Source: an uncultured Clostridia bacterium (GTDB lineage: Bacteria; Bacillota; Clostridia; Christensenellales; Borkfalkiaceae). From it: 63,428 nt of DNA. The stretch lies in the NCBI GenBank assembly GCA_947625385.1, contig CANQOB010000008.1, forward strand, positions 1 through 63,428. The letters run 5' to 3'. The notes under the pieces are model-generated. The model made no database searches, was not told where the DNA came from, and saw only the letters and a list, made by a program, of their open reading frames with translations. Position numbers and translations under genes: made by a program. Every line of letters starts with the position of its first letter. The stretch's first letter is position 1. Below, piece after piece: positions 8,067 to 16,443 of this stretch.

Positions 8067-9489
8067 GTCTGTACCGCCTTTTGAGAATGATTTTTTTCTC
8101 CTTGTCCTGTTCGATGATCGATCTCGGCACCTTGGCGCAACTTTTCGGGCGGGTCATGAGAAAGTACCGGAGCTCGTCCATGGCATGGTCGTCCCGCTTG
8201 ACGGGGCGCTCGCCGCCCGCCGCCCAGAAATACCCCTTGAATTCGCGAATCATGTTCGTGCAATTTTCGAAGATGTAGAGATCGGGCAAGCCGTTCTTTC
8301 GGTTGAGGTAACTCTTGACTTGCGCGATTCCCGCAAAGATCTCCTTGTTGACGCGGGGATTGACGAGAATGCCCCGCTCATAGAAGAGTTCCGAGACCGT
8401 CTTGCTCGCAGCGAGCGTGCGCGCGTCCGCCGCGGCGTCGATGAGGGCGCACAGCCTGCCCTTTGCGTCCGTTTTCCAGCCCAGCGCCTTGGAGATCTCC
8501 CAGATCGCCTGCGCATGCTCGTCCACCCCCATGTCCGCGGCATAGTGCTCGGCGACGACGTAGACGTTCCCGTCGAAATCCACCGCATACCAATGCGCGG
8601 ACAGCGGATTTTTCAGTCCGGGGTCGATGGAGATGGTCGCCTGCCAATCCTCGGGAATCTTGAAGGGAGGGATGACGTGGACGGATTCGTCGAATTCGGG
8701 ATAGACGAGCCCCTCCCGCGTGCAGAATTTTCCGTAGCGGCGCGCCTGCTTGGTCGTCTCGTCGAGCGTATTTTCGAGAAGGGCGATCTCGCGCTTGGGA
8801 AGGTAGGGATTGTCCGCCCATTCCATGAATTCATACCATATCTCGGGGTCGTTCTTGGGATTGAGGTAGATCTCCTTGTAGACGAAAGTGAGCCCTTTTA
8901 AGGGAGTCATCGTGCCGAAGATGTCTCCCATCTTGTCCGCAACGCGCATGCGGCATTCCTCATAGATGTCCTTGGGGGGCTCCTCGTCGAACCACACAAA
9001 GTCGAGCGAACACCCCTGAAAGCGCTCCCTCCCCTGGTCGCAGCTCTTGAACCCGATGACCGAGATCCCGCCGAACACGTTTTTGACATGGATCTGGTCG
9101 ATGATTCCCGAGGCGGGGCTGTCTTTCCGTCCGCTCGTCATGATGATGTCGGCGATCCAGTCGGGACGCAGATAGTGCAGGACCTTGCTTTGCGCGACGT
9201 CGCGCTGCACCTGCGTCGTGAGGGAGACGACCCAGCCGAACACATTCGGCTTGTTCTTGCGGTAGGGATGGATGCCGCGGGCGAGATACACCGTTTCGGC
9301 TGCTCCGCATTCGGTTTTCCCCGAGCGGTTGCCGCCGAACACCCAACGGTTGCGCTTTTTGCAGCGATGGAACGCGAGCTGTTTTTTGTGCTTTTTCGGT
9401 CCCGCATTGTAGCGCGCGAGCGCGTCGTGCTCCCTTCGTTTGCGCTGTTCCGCTTCGATCGCCTTGATTTTCAGCAGTAATTCGTTCAT
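8053..9489 (-). CDS. terL: Phage terminase large subunit
   Basis: The 478-residue product has the packaging ATPase and nuclease layout. Residues about 49-60 hold the Walker A motif FGGNRSGKTECG, and DFVWFDEEPP around residue 160 is the Walker B motif with its catalytic acid pair. The C-terminal half contains ISIDPGLKNP, the first acidic strand of the RNase H-like nuclease, and the later DHAMDELRYF that carries another metal-binding Asp. It should cut concatemeric DNA and drive it through the portal. The ATG at 9489 is the first gene of the cassette; I see no strong Shine-Dalgarno site or promoter in the 53-bp gap before the divergent envelope gene. Confidence 0.9.
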   Translation of the reverse strand: MNELLLKIKAIEAEQRKRREHDALARYNAGPKKHKKQLAFHRCKKRNRWVFGGNRSGKTECGAAETVYLARGIHPYRKNKPNVFGWVVSLTTQVQRDVAQSKVLHYLRPDWIADIIMTSGRKDSPASGIIDQIHVKNVFGGISVIGFKSCDQGRERFQGCSLDFVWFDEEPPKDIYEECRMRVADKMGDIFGTMTPLKGLTFVYKEIYLNPKNDPEIWYEFMEWADNPYLPKREIALLENTLDETTKQARRYGKFCTREGLVYPEFDESVHVIPPFKIPEDWQATISIDPGLKNPLSAHWYAVDFDGNVYVVAEHYAADMGVDEHAQAIWEISKALGWKTDAKGRLCALIDAAADARTLAASKTVSELFYERGILVNPRVNKEIFAGIAQVKSYLNRKNGLPDLYIFENCTNMIREFKGYFWAAGGERPVKRDDHAMDELRYFLMTRPKSCAKVPRSIIEQDKEKKIILKRRYRRGSG

Positions 9490-9542
9490 TTTCGATAAAA
9501 ACCCCGTTTCTTTGCCGCCCGGATTGGTTTATGATAGCGCGT

Positions 9543-10217
9543 ATGAAACGACTGATCGCCCTCTTTTTGCTGCTCTTTTCCGCCCTGCCCTGCCCCGTTC
9601 CCGCGGCGGCGGCGTCCGCCGCGGAGAGCGAATATGCCGTCGCCGCAGACGGCAATGTGTGGTTTTATTCCGCCGAGGAGGAAGAAAGCCGCCTCTTTCT
9701 CATCCCCGAAACGTACTATGTCCATGTGCTGAACGTAGGCGAGACCTATTCCGCCGCGGAATATCTCATCAACGACCCTCCCTACCGCAAGATCGTGGGC
9801 TATTGCCGCACGCAGGCGCTCACCTTCGTGGACTTCGTTCCGGCGCGTCCCTACCTTCTGCGCCAAATCACCGTCTCCTATACGCTCCCCGAGGGCGGCG
9901 CGCTCGGGAGCGCATTCGACAGCATCGAGCGCGACTTCGTATACTACGGCACCCGGTACGAAAAGGGTCAGCTGTACTTTTATGTGCTCTCGGAGGGAAC
10001 GTTCGGCTATATTCCCGCCGAGGAAGAACTCGAATTCGAGCGCAACGACGATTTTCTCGTCTCGGCGGGTCCCGCCGAGGAAGAGGAACCGCCTGCGCAG
10101 GGAGGGCTGTCCCCCGCCGAGATCGTCGTCATCTGCCTCGCCTGCGCCGCCGCGGTCGTGTGTGCGGCGTTCGTCATCCGCGGCAAGCGCCCGTCGTCCG
10201 ACGCGCCCGAATTCTGA
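9543..10217 (+). CDS. Signal-peptide membrane protein, unknown function
   Basis: The 224-residue product has an N-terminal signal sequence (MKRLIALFLLLFSALPCPVPAAAA), shown here only by its position, a beta-rich outer domain with an SH3-like stretch (EGTFGYIPAEEELEF), an acidic Pro/Glu linker, and one C-terminal membrane segment (IVVICLACAAAVVCAAFVI) followed by a basic tail. It should sit in the cytoplasmic membrane facing out. A TATGAT box at 9530-9535 ends 7 bp before this ATG, so the mRNA may be leaderless; an ATG at 9531 in frame is the alternative. It splits the phage regulator from terL and reads against both, so it may be a later insertion or moron. The C-terminal anchor resembles that of the 823-residue protein at 10841. 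Confidence 0.7.
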   Translation: MKRLIALFLLLFSALPCPVPAAAASAAESEYAVAADGNVWFYSAEEEESRLFLIPETYYVHVLNVGETYSAAEYLINDPPYRKIVGYCRTQALTFVDFVPARPYLLRQITVSYTLPEGGALGSAFDSIERDFVYYGTRYEKGQLYFYVLSEGTFGYIPAEEELEFERNDDFLVSAGPAEEEEPPAQGGLSPAEIVVICLACAAAVVCAAFVIRGKRPSSDAPEF

Positions 10218-10696
10218 AAGGAAATTTTTCGCCTCATCCGTTTTTTACGGATCTCCTGCTCCCTGCCCGCGGAGAGCGCTTTGAAGAGGCGCGCAAACGG
10301 CGCGTAATCGGAAAATTCGCACAGAAAGCGTTCGTCGTCCCACCCGACGAGGCGCATGAGCGAGGCGATGCGCTCCGTCAATGCCGCCTGCCGCCGATAG
10401 TAACTTCGCTCCGAACAGGAGAGGGCGAGTTCCTGTTCCGAAAAGAAATACTTGTAGGCAATGAGAGCGCGCTCTTCCCCGGTGAGAGCAGCCAATGCGC
10501 CGTCCAGCGCGCGTTTGAGAGCGGCAAGCGCGCCAGCATGCGCATAGTCGCGCAGGACGCCTTCCGCGTCTTTGAGAGCACAGTTTCCGCGAAAGGATAG
10601 GAGCGCTTTGTTGCGGGCGGCGACCTCGCTTGCCTCGGAGAGCGCCGCCAGCTCGGGATAGGAATAGAGATACAGTTTGACGATGTTTCTGTTCAT
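10007..10696 (-). CDS. ArpU/RinA-like phage regulator with antisense tail
   Basis: The first 145 residues look like the sigma-70-region-4-like late regulators of Firmicutes phages (RinA/ArpU/DUF1492): a helical N-terminus beginning MNRNIVKLYLYSYPELAAL, then EERALIAYKYF and a helix-turn-helix ending SERSYYRRQAALTERI. Such genes usually precede terminase genes, which fits the order here. The last 70 residues are Ser/Gly/Arg-rich low-complexity sequence encoded opposite the end of the envelope gene at 9543-10217 and look like read-through of a lost stop. The true protein therefore probably ended near 10218. Without homologues I cannot exclude a different helix-turn-helix family. Confidence 0.5.
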   Translation of the reverse strand: MNRNIVKLYLYSYPELAALSEASEVAARNKALLSFRGNCALKDAEGVLRDYAHAGALAALKRALDGALAALTGEERALIAYKYFFSEQELALSCSERSYYRRQAALTERIASLMRLVGWDDERFLCEFSDYAPFARLFKALSAGREQEIRKKRMRRKISFQNSGASDDGRLPRMTNAAHTTAAAQARQMTTISAGDSPPCAGGSSSSAGPAETRKSSLRSNSSSSSAGI

Positions 10697-10801
10697 GGCA
10701 TACTTTTCCGAACGTTTGTTTGTAGCTTTATTTTAACACATAAATCTGACAGACGTGCGCCGGTATGCCGAATTTTTTTATGAATTTTTTCGCGGCGAAA
10801 C

Positions 10802-10830
10802 TTGCCTTTGCGCGCGCGGTATGCTATAAT
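10802..10830 (+). promoter_or_regulatory. Promoter of the 823-residue envelope protein
   Basis: TTGCCT (10802-10807), a 17-bp spacer ending TGC, and TATAAT (10825-10830) form a strong sigma-A promoter with an extended -10. The first ATG in frame is 10 bp after the -10, so the 5' leader would be only about 3-5 nt. Confidence 0.8.
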
Positions 10831-10840
10831 AGACGCGTAT

Positions 10841-13312
10841 ATGACATCGTTACACGGGAAAATCAAAGGATGGATGGCGGCGATCGCGACGGCTGCGCTC
10901 TTTGCGGGGGCGGCATCCCTTTGCGCGCCTCTTTTTTCGCATGCGCAGGCAGCCGAGGCTCCCGCGCTCTTCATTCCCTCCTCCTACGAACAATATCTCG
11001 AGCTCGACGCGCCGTCCTGGGCTGCGTTTTCCGCGCGGCACATCGCCGTCGTGGACGGGCGCGTGCTGTACACCTATGACCGGGAGACGGAGACCTACCG
11101 CGAGACCGCGCTCGAAAACGATGCGACGCAAATCGGATTTTCGGGGGAAAGGCTGTTCCTCTCCGACCGCTCGGCGGGCACGCTCGGCTTTTACGAATAC
11201 GACTTCGAAGAGAACGCGCTCACAAAGATCTCCGACATCAACTGCTCGACCTTCTGCATCGACGGAGACACCCTGTACACCGCCACCGTGGCGGGCAGCG
11301 AGACTTCGATCGGAAAATATTCCATCTCCGCGCTGGGCGCGCACAACCGCGCGGAGAGCCTCGGCACGGTCGCAAAGCAAGTCACGCCCAATCTGACCGT
11401 GCGCGGCGGCACGCTGTACTGCGCCTTCGAGGCGGCGGTCTACTATGTCTCGGACGGTAAGATCGACGTCGGGAACCCTTTCTGGCTCTCCGAGAACCCT
11501 TCGGATGTGGAGAATGTAAACGCGGTATGCGCCTTCGGGGAGGACTTCTATTACACCGCGCGCGGCGGGCTCTACCGCATGGGCGCGGGCGCGCCCCTCA
11601 TCGAGGCGGAGAATTTGGGCTATCTCTTCGCCTACGGCGAGCGCCTGTACACCGTCGTGGGGAGCGCGATCAAGGAGATCGCCGTGGACGGGGAAGGCGC
11701 GCACTTCACGGACTATGAGATCGCCTCGAGGTCCGAATCGAAAAACCGCCTCAACGAGGCGGTCGATATGGCGCGCGCGGGCGACCTCACCGTGACGGCG
11801 GATGCGGGGAACCGCCGCGTCAGCGTCTATGACAGCGGCAAAGGACGCTTCCGGAACATTCCCCTCGCGAGCACCCCCACCCTCGTCTCGACGGACGGCG
11901 AACTCATCGCAGCCGCCGCGGGGAGCCGAATCTATTACGGAACGGACAGCCTCGACGACTTCATGCAAACGGATGAAACGGTCTTGGGGCTCGCGTGCGT
12001 CTACGGGTATACCTATTATGTGACGGAGACGGACTACGGCTGCATCGCGCCCGACGGCACGCAGACGGAGGTGTTCCACAGCGGGCACGGCGCACCCGCC
12101 GCCCTCACGGCGGACGCCTACGGCGACCTCTTCGTCGCGATGTCGAACAGGGAGGTCTACCGCTTTGCGGAGCAAGACTTCCTCGACGGGGCGGCGTCGG
12201 GCGAACTCGTTTTTACCCTTCCCGAGGGATACTCCTCTCTGCACGCGGACAGTGAGGGAAACCTCCTGTACCTCGTGGGAGACAGCCTCATGCAGGGCGG
12301 CGAAGAGACGCCGCTTCTGACCCTCGGCGAAAAATACGTCTACACCGACTCCGAGGCGCATCCCCTCGCGTTCGCGCTCGGCTTCGAGGACGGGGAAGCC
12401 TGCTTCCTGTTCGGAAATTATGCCGTCAAGGTGAACTTACCCGTCTGCACGCTGAAAACGATCGCCGCGGAGGACTCCTATGACGAAATCAGCCGCCCGC
12501 ACACGGCGGACGGCGTGAAGAGCATTTCCGTCGGAAAGGATGAGATCGGGATTCGAATCGATCTGTCCGTCCTTTCGGAAAACAGCGAATATTTCGGATA
12601 TGCGGGGCGCTGCCGCATCGCGGAGGCGGGGCAAGGCGTCGTGCTCGCCGAGACGGCGCAGCATCGGCTCGTCTCCCTCTATGAGGGGCACGAGAGCACG
12701 GTCTATCTCTTCCGTATCGACAAAAAACCGCTCTCGCCGCTGCCGTATGAAGAAAAGGATTCCGTCTCCTATCTCACCAACGACGTGTACCTCTACCACT
12801 TCCCGAGCCTGCTTTTAGACGGCGTTCCCGCCGGCGGTTCGGACGAAGTTGCCTGCACCCATTCCGCGGAGAAACTTGCCCGCGGGACGTGCGTCGAAGT
12901 GCGCGCCCTCGCCGAAGCGCCCGAGCGCGACTATGCGTACGTCGCTTGCGGGGAGCGGGAGGGCTATGTTCCCCTCTCCTACCTCACCGATGTCGACCCC
13001 GCCGAGAGCGCGGAGGACGAATACCTTTGGGGACGGCTGAAAAAGGATACCGTCTTTGCCGCGGCGGACGGCACGGAGCACACCCTTCGCGCGGGCGCCG
13101 AAGTGCGCCTGACGGAGGACGGGGAGGGCTATCTCGCCCGCTATACCGCCGAGGACGGCTCCGTTCTCACCGCGCATGTCTCGACGGGAGACATCGACTG
13201 GGGGGAGAACGACGCCCTCCGCATCGCCCTCATCGTCATTTTGAGCGTGCTCGCCCTGCTCATCGTCGGCGTGTACGTCTACCTTCTGCCGCGCAAGCCG
13301 AAGTCACCGTAG
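10841..13312 (+). CDS. Large secreted propeller-like membrane protein
   Basis: The 823-residue protein has an N-terminal signal sequence, a long extracellular region of repeating short beta strands (motifs such as LFLSDRSAGTLGFYEYDF, DGDTLYTATVAGS and GEDFYYTARGGLYRM) that suggests one or two beta propellers over residues 60-560, then a region with SH3-like pieces (ERDYAYVACGEREGYVPLSYL), and a single C-terminal membrane helix followed by LPRKPKSP. It should be anchored in the membrane and face outward. The ATG at 10841 is preferred because it gives a basic n-region; an internal ATG at 10874 has AAAGGA very close. It ends overlapping the convergent MinE-like gene by 9 bp. No specific function can be assigned. 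Confidence 0.75.
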   Translation: MTSLHGKIKGWMAAIATAALFAGAASLCAPLFSHAQAAEAPALFIPSSYEQYLELDAPSWAAFSARHIAVVDGRVLYTYDRETETYRETALENDATQIGFSGERLFLSDRSAGTLGFYEYDFEENALTKISDINCSTFCIDGDTLYTATVAGSETSIGKYSISALGAHNRAESLGTVAKQVTPNLTVRGGTLYCAFEAAVYYVSDGKIDVGNPFWLSENPSDVENVNAVCAFGEDFYYTARGGLYRMGAGAPLIEAENLGYLFAYGERLYTVVGSAIKEIAVDGEGAHFTDYEIASRSESKNRLNEAVDMARAGDLTVTADAGNRRVSVYDSGKGRFRNIPLASTPTLVSTDGELIAAAAGSRIYYGTDSLDDFMQTDETVLGLACVYGYTYYVTETDYGCIAPDGTQTEVFHSGHGAPAALTADAYGDLFVAMSNREVYRFAEQDFLDGAASGELVFTLPEGYSSLHADSEGNLLYLVGDSLMQGGEETPLLTLGEKYVYTDSEAHPLAFALGFEDGEACFLFGNYAVKVNLPVCTLKTIAAEDSYDEISRPHTADGVKSISVGKDEIGIRIDLSVLSENSEYFGYAGRCRIAEAGQGVVLAETAQHRLVSLYEGHESTVYLFRIDKKPLSPLPYEEKDSVSYLTNDVYLYHFPSLLLDGVPAGGSDEVACTHSAEKLARGTCVEVRALAEAPERDYAYVACGEREGYVPLSYLTDVDPAESAEDEYLWGRLKKDTVFAAADGTEHTLRAGAEVRLTEDGEGYLARYTAEDGSVLTAHVSTGDIDWGENDALRIALIVILSVLALLIVGVYVYLLPRKPKSP

Positions 13313-13528
13313 CGGCGTAAAATTCTTGACGCGGGAGACGGGAAAGGTGAGCACGACCTCGGTGCGGGAACCGTTTTTGCGCGTCGTGAGCACGAACCCG
13401 CCGTCCGTCTCGAAATATTCCTCGGCGACCCGCTTGAAATCGGCAAGCGCAGCCGCACGGGAAGCCTCGTTCATCACCGCTTTGTCCTCTGCGAGCAGCT
13501 CGGCAAGGCGGTTTTTTTCTGCTTTCAT
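13304..13528 (-). CDS. minE: MinE-like cell division topology factor
   Basis: This 74-residue protein directly follows minD with an ATGA overlap. Its arrangement, a short basic N-terminus (MKAEKNRLAELLAEDKAV), a central helix (AALADFKRVAEEYFET) and a beta strand ending VLTFPV, corresponds to the MinE topological-specificity domain. The sequence is divergent and the N-terminal amphipathic anti-MinCD helix is short. With MinD it would set the division site by oscillation or by fixed polar positioning. The identification leans on the operon position together with the pattern of conserved residues. Confidence 0.65.
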   Translation of the reverse strand: MKAEKNRLAELLAEDKAVMNEASRAAALADFKRVAEEYFETDGGFVLTTRKNGSRTEVVLTFPVSRVKNFTPLR

Positions 13529-14259
13529 CCGCGTTTCCTCCCGAATTTGACGGTCTCCCGCCCGACGGACGGCATGCCGAGCACGCTGTCTGCGAGACGG
13601 CGGAACGCGCGCGAGCGCTCCGCAATGTTGTCGAGAAAAAAGGCGTCCTCCTCCGGGATGACGGCGCACACCGGCAGATGCAGGGCGGCGGCGATCTCCT
13701 CGGGCGAGAGAATTTCTCCCCGCCTTGCAAGGTCCCGCCGCACGAGATTGACGACGAGCCCCACTTCCCCGAGGCGGTAGCTCCCCAGAATTCCCGCAAC
13801 GCGGTCCGCATCCCGTACGGCGGAGAGATGGGGCGTCGTCACGAGCAGCGCCTCTTCCGCACAGGACGCGGCGCGGTGGAAGCCCTCCTCGATGCCCGCG
13901 GGCGAATCGATGAGGATGAAGTCGAAGCGCGGGGCGACCGTTTCGAGCACCAAGCGCACCGCCTGCGGAGAGATGTACCGTTCGCCTGCGCGGTTGCTCG
14001 CAAGGGAATAGAGCGTGGGATAGCGCGGGTGCCTCACGAGCGCCTGCCGCGCGCGGCAGCGCCCCTCAACGGCGTCGAGCACATCGTAGACCGCGAGATT
14101 CTCCACGCCGAGCACGACGTCCACGTTGTTGAGCCCGAAGTCGAGGTCGACGACAACGACCGCATACCCCTTGCGGGCGAGCTGGACGCCGAGATTGCAG
14201 CAGACCGTCGTCTTGCCGACGCCGCCCTTTCCCGACGTCACCACGATTTTTCTTGCCAT
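13525..14259 (-). CDS. minD: Septum site-determining ATPase MinD
   Basis: The 244-residue product begins with the deviant Walker A motif SGKGGVGKTT, contains the switch I region DLDFGLNNVDVVLG and the switch II Walker B strand FDFILIDSPAGIE. These define MinD. It binds the membrane as an ATP-bound dimer and cooperates with MinC or MinE in placing the Z ring. The C-terminal tail (GRETVKFGRKRG) is basic but less amphipathic than in Escherichia or Bacillus MinD, so membrane binding may be weaker. No minC gene precedes it in the window. Confidence 0.92.
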   Translation of the reverse strand: MARKIVVTSGKGGVGKTTVCCNLGVQLARKGYAVVVVDLDFGLNNVDVVLGVENLAVYDVLDAVEGRCRARQALVRHPRYPTLYSLASNRAGERYISPQAVRLVLETVAPRFDFILIDSPAGIEEGFHRAASCAEEALLVTTPHLSAVRDADRVAGILGSYRLGEVGLVVNLVRRDLARRGEILSPEEIAAALHLPVCAVIPEEDAFFLDNIAERSRAFRRLADSVLGMPSVGRETVKFGRKRG

Positions 14260-14352
14260 GAGCCCTCCCGCGCGCGCGTTTTTTCCTATGATACCATGCC
14301 GCGCGTGGGATTTTTTCGAACTTTTGGGCGAAAAACAGCGGATTCTTGCGGT

Positions 14353-14427
14353 TTACTTTTTCAGAAGATTTTTGAGGTACTCTTCGTATTCTTCGTCGGT
14401 GAGTTTCTTGACTTTTTTCTTCGCCAT
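14353..14427 (-). CDS. Candidate 24-residue basic small protein
   Basis: A 24-residue reading frame, MAKKKVKKLTDEEYEEYLKN plus LLKK, starts at an ATG with AGGGG 6-7 nt upstream and ends at TAA. It is Lys/Glu-rich and could form a charged helix. It precedes minD by 93 bp on the same strand. The good ribosome-binding site and non-random composition support it; its length makes chance possible. Confidence 0.45.
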   Translation of the reverse strand: MAKKKVKKLTDEEYEEYLKNLLKK

Positions 14428-14510
14428 ATTCTTCCCCTCGCACATTTTTCATAAGTATGGGCGCACGGCGGGAGATTTATTCTTCGGGAAAGCCGCGGCA
14501 AGGCACGGAA

Positions 14511-14539
14511 AAAGGACGGACGCAGCGCGCCCGCCCTTT
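14511..14539 (-). terminator. Terminator of lipoprotein 1
   Basis: On the minus strand a 13-bp stem AAAGGGCGGGCGC/GCGTCCGTCCTTT with two G-U pairs and a 3-nt loop is followed by TTCC. Read on the plus strand the two wobble pairs become A-C mismatches, so it is built for the minus strand. Confidence 0.75.
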
Positions 14540-14563
14540 TTTCGTGCCTTAAATGAGCCTTCG

Positions 14564-16213
14564 TCAGACCTCGCTCTTTCTGTCGCAGACGAGGAGGCAG
14601 CTGTCCGCGGGGAAGCGCTCCTTGTCGCCACAGTCGGCGTCGATGCGGCTGACGTTCGCCTCGGCGGCGGGGGTGAACTTCGTGCGGACAAGGAAGGTCT
14701 GCCCCGCTTCGCTCTTGTCGTTATAGCCGTCCGTCATCAAGAGATTCACATACAGATATTTGCCGACGTCCTCCTCTTGGAAGGTGAACGTCATTCCCGT
14801 GAAGGGCTGCATGTTCGTATGATCGCCGATGGGCGTATCGAAGGTGACCTGCTTCTTCCACTTTGCGACGGCAGCCAGAATCTCCTTCGTTGCCCTATTA
14901 TAGTGGTTCCATTCATGATCATAAAAGACCTGTTTATTGGGGACGTTGAGGACCCCTTTGTCGAGCGGCTCCGTGGCGACCGTAAAGTACATTACGGTCA
15001 GATAATCCGTACGGGCGGCGCCGCCGGCATAGACGATGTCGGCAGTGAGCGTAAACGTGCCCGCAGCTTCGATCGCATAGCCGATAAAGACGCTCGAATG
15101 CCGATCTTCCTTTGCTTTGCCGTAGTACGTCTTGTTGTTCTCGACGACCGCAGGGGGGACGCAGGAGCCTCCCGTTCCGATCGAGGGATACAGCGAGGTA
15201 TCGTCGTAGCGGACTTCCACGGGATCGCCGCACTTTTCGCACTTGCCCGTGAGCGTGCCGCCCCCCGCGACGCCTTCGGGCACCGTCTCTTCGGTGTATT
15301 CGAAGGTGACCTTGCCGTCGTGCGCGCAGTCCTCCGCCTTCATCGCCCCGCAGGAGCACTTGCCCGTCACGGGGTCGTAGACGTGGTCGGTCTTGCCGTC
15401 GGGCGAGATCTCGCCGTCGTCAGGGCACACCATCCAATGCTGCGTTGCGTCTTTGGCTTGCTCGGTGTACTTGTGGACGTGGCGCGTAAAGCCGCAGAAG
15501 TCGCACGTCTCGTCCTGTTCGCTTGTCCAGTCGTGCTTTTCGCGGGTGCCCTCTTTCTCCGCGTCGCCGAGCCAGCACATCGTCCAGTGCTGCGTATCGT
15601 CCCTCTTGATGTCGTCGAACACGTGGGTGTGTTCGAGTTTGGTGAAGGTGACGTCGGTGTCCCCCTTCTTCCAGCTCACTTTGTAGTCCCCGCCGTTGTT
15701 CGTGCCGAAGTGCTTATTGTTGCCCGTACCGTCCGGGAAATACTTGCCGCTGACGGAATCGAAGAGCTTGAACTCGTCGCTGACCGCATATTTCGACGCT
15801 CCCGTGCCGCCCAAGCGGAGGACGATGCTCCATTCGCCCGTTTCGGCGTCATAGTCGAGCTTGATACAGCCGCTCACGTTCTTGCCGCTCGGCCACTTGG
15901 TGCTGTAATATTTCAGATTGCCGACGATGTAGATCTGCTCCGTCATGGCGGGCGGGAGTTCCTTCGTCGCGCCGCATTCGCAGACGCCGTCCACAAAGTT
16001 GTGGGGTTCGCGGGAGCTCACGTCGATCTCCCCCTCCGCGGGGCAGACCCGCCAGTGGTGCGTCTCGTTGTGCTCCCACCCGGTGAAGGTGTGGGTGTGT
16101 TCGGCTCCGTTCGGCACGTTGGGTTCGGCGGGCGCGCAGGCGGCGATCGCCCAGCCGAGACACCCTGCAAGCGCTGCCGACAATCCGACGGCAAGCCATT
16201 TCCTTTTGTTCAT
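14564..16213 (-). CDS. His/Cys-repeat surface lipoprotein 1
   Basis: The 549-residue protein starts with a lipoprotein signal carrying two possible lipobox cysteines (LAGC at about residue 18 and the IAAC of the AIAACAP stretch at about residue 26). The body holds at least three copies of a 40-45 residue motif of the form HTHxFxxW, HW, C, DGEI, H, CxCG, rich in paired His and Cys, alternating with beta-rich segments such as QIYIVGNLKYYSTKWPSGK that resemble SusE/SusF-like or carbohydrate-binding modules. The C-terminal 200 residues are a separate beta-rich domain. It should be lipid-anchored outside the cell. Its promoter carries a G8 tract, and it is paralogous to the genes at 35598 and 61453. 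Metal or glycan binding is a guess from composition. Confidence 0.8.
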   Translation of the reverse strand: MNKRKWLAVGLSAALAGCLGWAIAACAPAEPNVPNGAEHTHTFTGWEHNETHHWRVCPAEGEIDVSSREPHNFVDGVCECGATKELPPAMTEQIYIVGNLKYYSTKWPSGKNVSGCIKLDYDAETGEWSIVLRLGGTGASKYAVSDEFKLFDSVSGKYFPDGTGNNKHFGTNNGGDYKVSWKKGDTDVTFTKLEHTHVFDDIKRDDTQHWTMCWLGDAEKEGTREKHDWTSEQDETCDFCGFTRHVHKYTEQAKDATQHWMVCPDDGEISPDGKTDHVYDPVTGKCSCGAMKAEDCAHDGKVTFEYTEETVPEGVAGGGTLTGKCEKCGDPVEVRYDDTSLYPSIGTGGSCVPPAVVENNKTYYGKAKEDRHSSVFIGYAIEAAGTFTLTADIVYAGGAARTDYLTVMYFTVATEPLDKGVLNVPNKQVFYDHEWNHYNRATKEILAAVAKWKKQVTFDTPIGDHTNMQPFTGMTFTFQEEDVGKYLYVNLLMTDGYNDKSEAGQTFLVRTKFTPAAEANVSRIDADCGDKERFPADSCLLVCDRKSEV

Positions 16214-16264
16214 ACATTTCCTCCATTCAATATTTTTGAAACACGGTTTCGCGTTTCTATTTAT

Positions 16265-16292
16265 ATTATACCACCCCCCCCTGATTGGTCAA
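16265..16292 (-). promoter_or_regulatory. Promoter of lipoprotein 1 with G8 spacer tract
   Basis: TTGACC (16287-16292) and TATAAT (16265-16270) are 16 bp apart. The spacer contains eight consecutive G on the coding strand (16274-16281) followed by TGG. The AAAT-rich leader carries GGAGGAAATGT before the ATG. Changes in tract length would alter the spacing. Confidence 0.8.
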
Positions 16293-16401
16293 GCGGTTTT
16301 TGTGAAAAAATCAAAAAAATCCGAAAAAAACAGAAAATAAATTTCGAAAGCCGAGAATTATTTTCTGCAAGCGGTTTTTTCAATTTTTTGGGAACGAAAA
16401 G

Positions 16402-16435
16402 GCGCCCGCCCGCGGCGGTTGCCGCGGGCGGGCGC
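16402..16435 (-). terminator. Second hairpin of tandem terminator
   Basis: A perfect 15-bp GC stem GCGCCCGCCCGCGGC with a 4-nt loop, followed on the minus strand by CTTTTCG. It lies between the exporter gene and the promoter of lipoprotein 1 and shares its central GCGGC-loop-GCCGC with the hairpin at 16444. Confidence 0.7.
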
Positions 16436-16443
16436 ATAAAAAA

